From Sulfurimonas denitrificans DSM 1251 (GTDB lineage: Bacteria; Campylobacterota; Campylobacteria; Campylobacterales; Sulfurimonadaceae), in assembly GCF_000012965.1 (NCBI RefSeq), contig NC_007575.1:1674001-1738000 (forward strand): a DNA stretch of 64,000 bases. The letters run 5' to 3'. Positions 63,436-64,000 of this stretch are shown here, in pieces. The notes beneath the pieces are model-generated. The model did no database searches. It saw only the letters and a list, made by a program, of their open reading frames with translations, and was not told where the DNA came from. A program made the position numbers and the translations under genes. The number at the start of each line of letters is the position of its first letter. Position 1 is the first letter of the stretch.

Positions 63436-64000
63436 ATGAGCAATAAAACAAAAAATATAATAGTTACTCTAGCTTTTGGTGCTTTGATTGCATCCCTGTT
63501 TTTAGTGGATAGCACTCTTGTTCATGTAGCAATAGCTACTTTAGGGTTTATAGTTATACTTGTAACAAATATAAAAACACTCTCCTCATCTAATACAAAT
63601 CTTTTAAATCAAAAGAGATTAGAACTTATAGAGCTGATGGAGTTTAAAAGAAACAAGGTAAAGATAGATGATACTACGACAAATGAAGCTGAAAAAAACT
63701 TCAACAAAATAGTAACAACATATCAGGCTTCTGTTCTTGAAGATACAAGAGTAGCTGGAGAGATGGTTTTATTGACAGACAAAGTTGCAAAAGGACACTA
63801 CTCATGCAGAATAGTATCTGATTCAAAAACTCCTTATGTTCATATATTACGAAATAGCCTAAACAATATGCTTAATTCATCTGAGCAGAACCTTGATATT
63901 GCTATAAATACACTTCAAAAGTTTTCGCAAGGTCTCTTTGCAACAAGAAGTGATATACATGTAGAGGCTAAGATGGCTGATTTATTAAACAATATCAATC
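63436..64000 (+). CDS. Methyl-accepting chemotaxis protein, 3' end outside the window
   Basis: The first 188 codons are seen, with no stop before the window end. Two hydrophobic helices lie close together (IIVTLAFGALIASLFLV and TLVHVAIATLGFIVILV), so little is outside the cell. Then comes a long helical stretch with HAMP-like text (TRVAGEMVLLTDKVAKGHYSC). This fits an Aer2/Aer-type receptor that uses the separate PAS protein next door as sensor. GGAA precedes the ATG. Confidence 0.75.
   Translation, partial: MSNKTKNIIVTLAFGALIASLFLVDSTLVHVAIATLGFIVILVTNIKTLSSSNTNLLNQKRLELIELMEFKRNKVKIDDTTTNEAEKNFNKIVTTYQASVLEDTRVAGEMVLLTDKVAKGHYSCRIVSDSKTPYVHILRNSLNNMLNSSEQNLDIAINTLQKFSQGLFATRSDIHVEAKMADLLNNIN

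Overview
The window looks like a chromosome segment of a sulfur-oxidising Campylobacterota (epsilonproteobacterium), most likely Sulfurimonas or a close relative. The evidence is the low GC, the lineage-specific initiation factor HobA in the order rppH-lysC-hobA-holB-folP (known from Helicobacter), a tmRNA with a Campylobacterota-like tag (ANNTNYRPAYAVA), long FolP, and many c-di-GMP and chemotaxis genes. The species call is inference; the phylum call is firm.

Region 1 (1-6571) is a visibly AT-rich defence-type island. It holds the end of an unknown gene, an McrB-like AAA+ protein with a methyltransferase-like N-terminal part, an McrC-like PD-(D/E)xK nuclease with a C-terminal HEPN-like RNxxxH motif, and a convergent gene that I read as a solitary relative of the Tn7 target-selection protein TnsE. 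Region 2 (6632-23697) is ordinary housekeeping: argJ, a K+ channel, rpmB, an HDOD protein and a STAS-CheX protein, rpe-trpF-exonuclease, accA/fabF/acpP, photolyase with its DUF523/DUF1722 partner, fabG, gpmI, and mraY-murD-purN.

Region 3 (23783-42354) is an 18.6-kb integrated, probably mobilizable element bounded by a perfect 49-bp direct repeat: the 3' part of tRNA-Phe at the left, and a copy without a tRNA body at the right. Just inside the left end lies a second, different tRNA-Phe gene followed by a truncated integrase, so the site has been used more than once. The element carries an intact tyrosine integrase with an overlapping Abi/HEPN gene, an excisionase-like protein and a divergent regulator with a mirrored operator, a DUF4373-type replication protein, and a run of small exported or membrane proteins. 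It also has a 926-aa exported multi-span membrane protein, a TraK-like DNA-binding protein beside an 11-bp iteron array, a phage-type antirepressor, a MobF relaxase-helicase and a TraD/TrwB coupling protein. No VirB4-type ATPase or other complete mating-pore set is present. Two features stand out. A ParA/TraL-like ATPase has its Walker A motif at the C-terminus, as expected for a circular permutation. Two ~170-bp repeats preserve a hairpin at the same place with different sequences, as expected for a structured RNA or DNA element.

Region 4 (42570-64000) returns to chromosome: a fungal-type cytosine deaminase, ssrA, prs, lepA, comF, a TonB-receptor/periplasmic-protein/GGDEF-EAL module, an AsmA-like protein, grpE-dnaK with a consensus promoter, a lipoprotein, a Cache-GGDEF cyclase, folP-holB-hobA-lysC-rppH, and an Aer-like PAS protein followed by a chemoreceptor cut by the window end.
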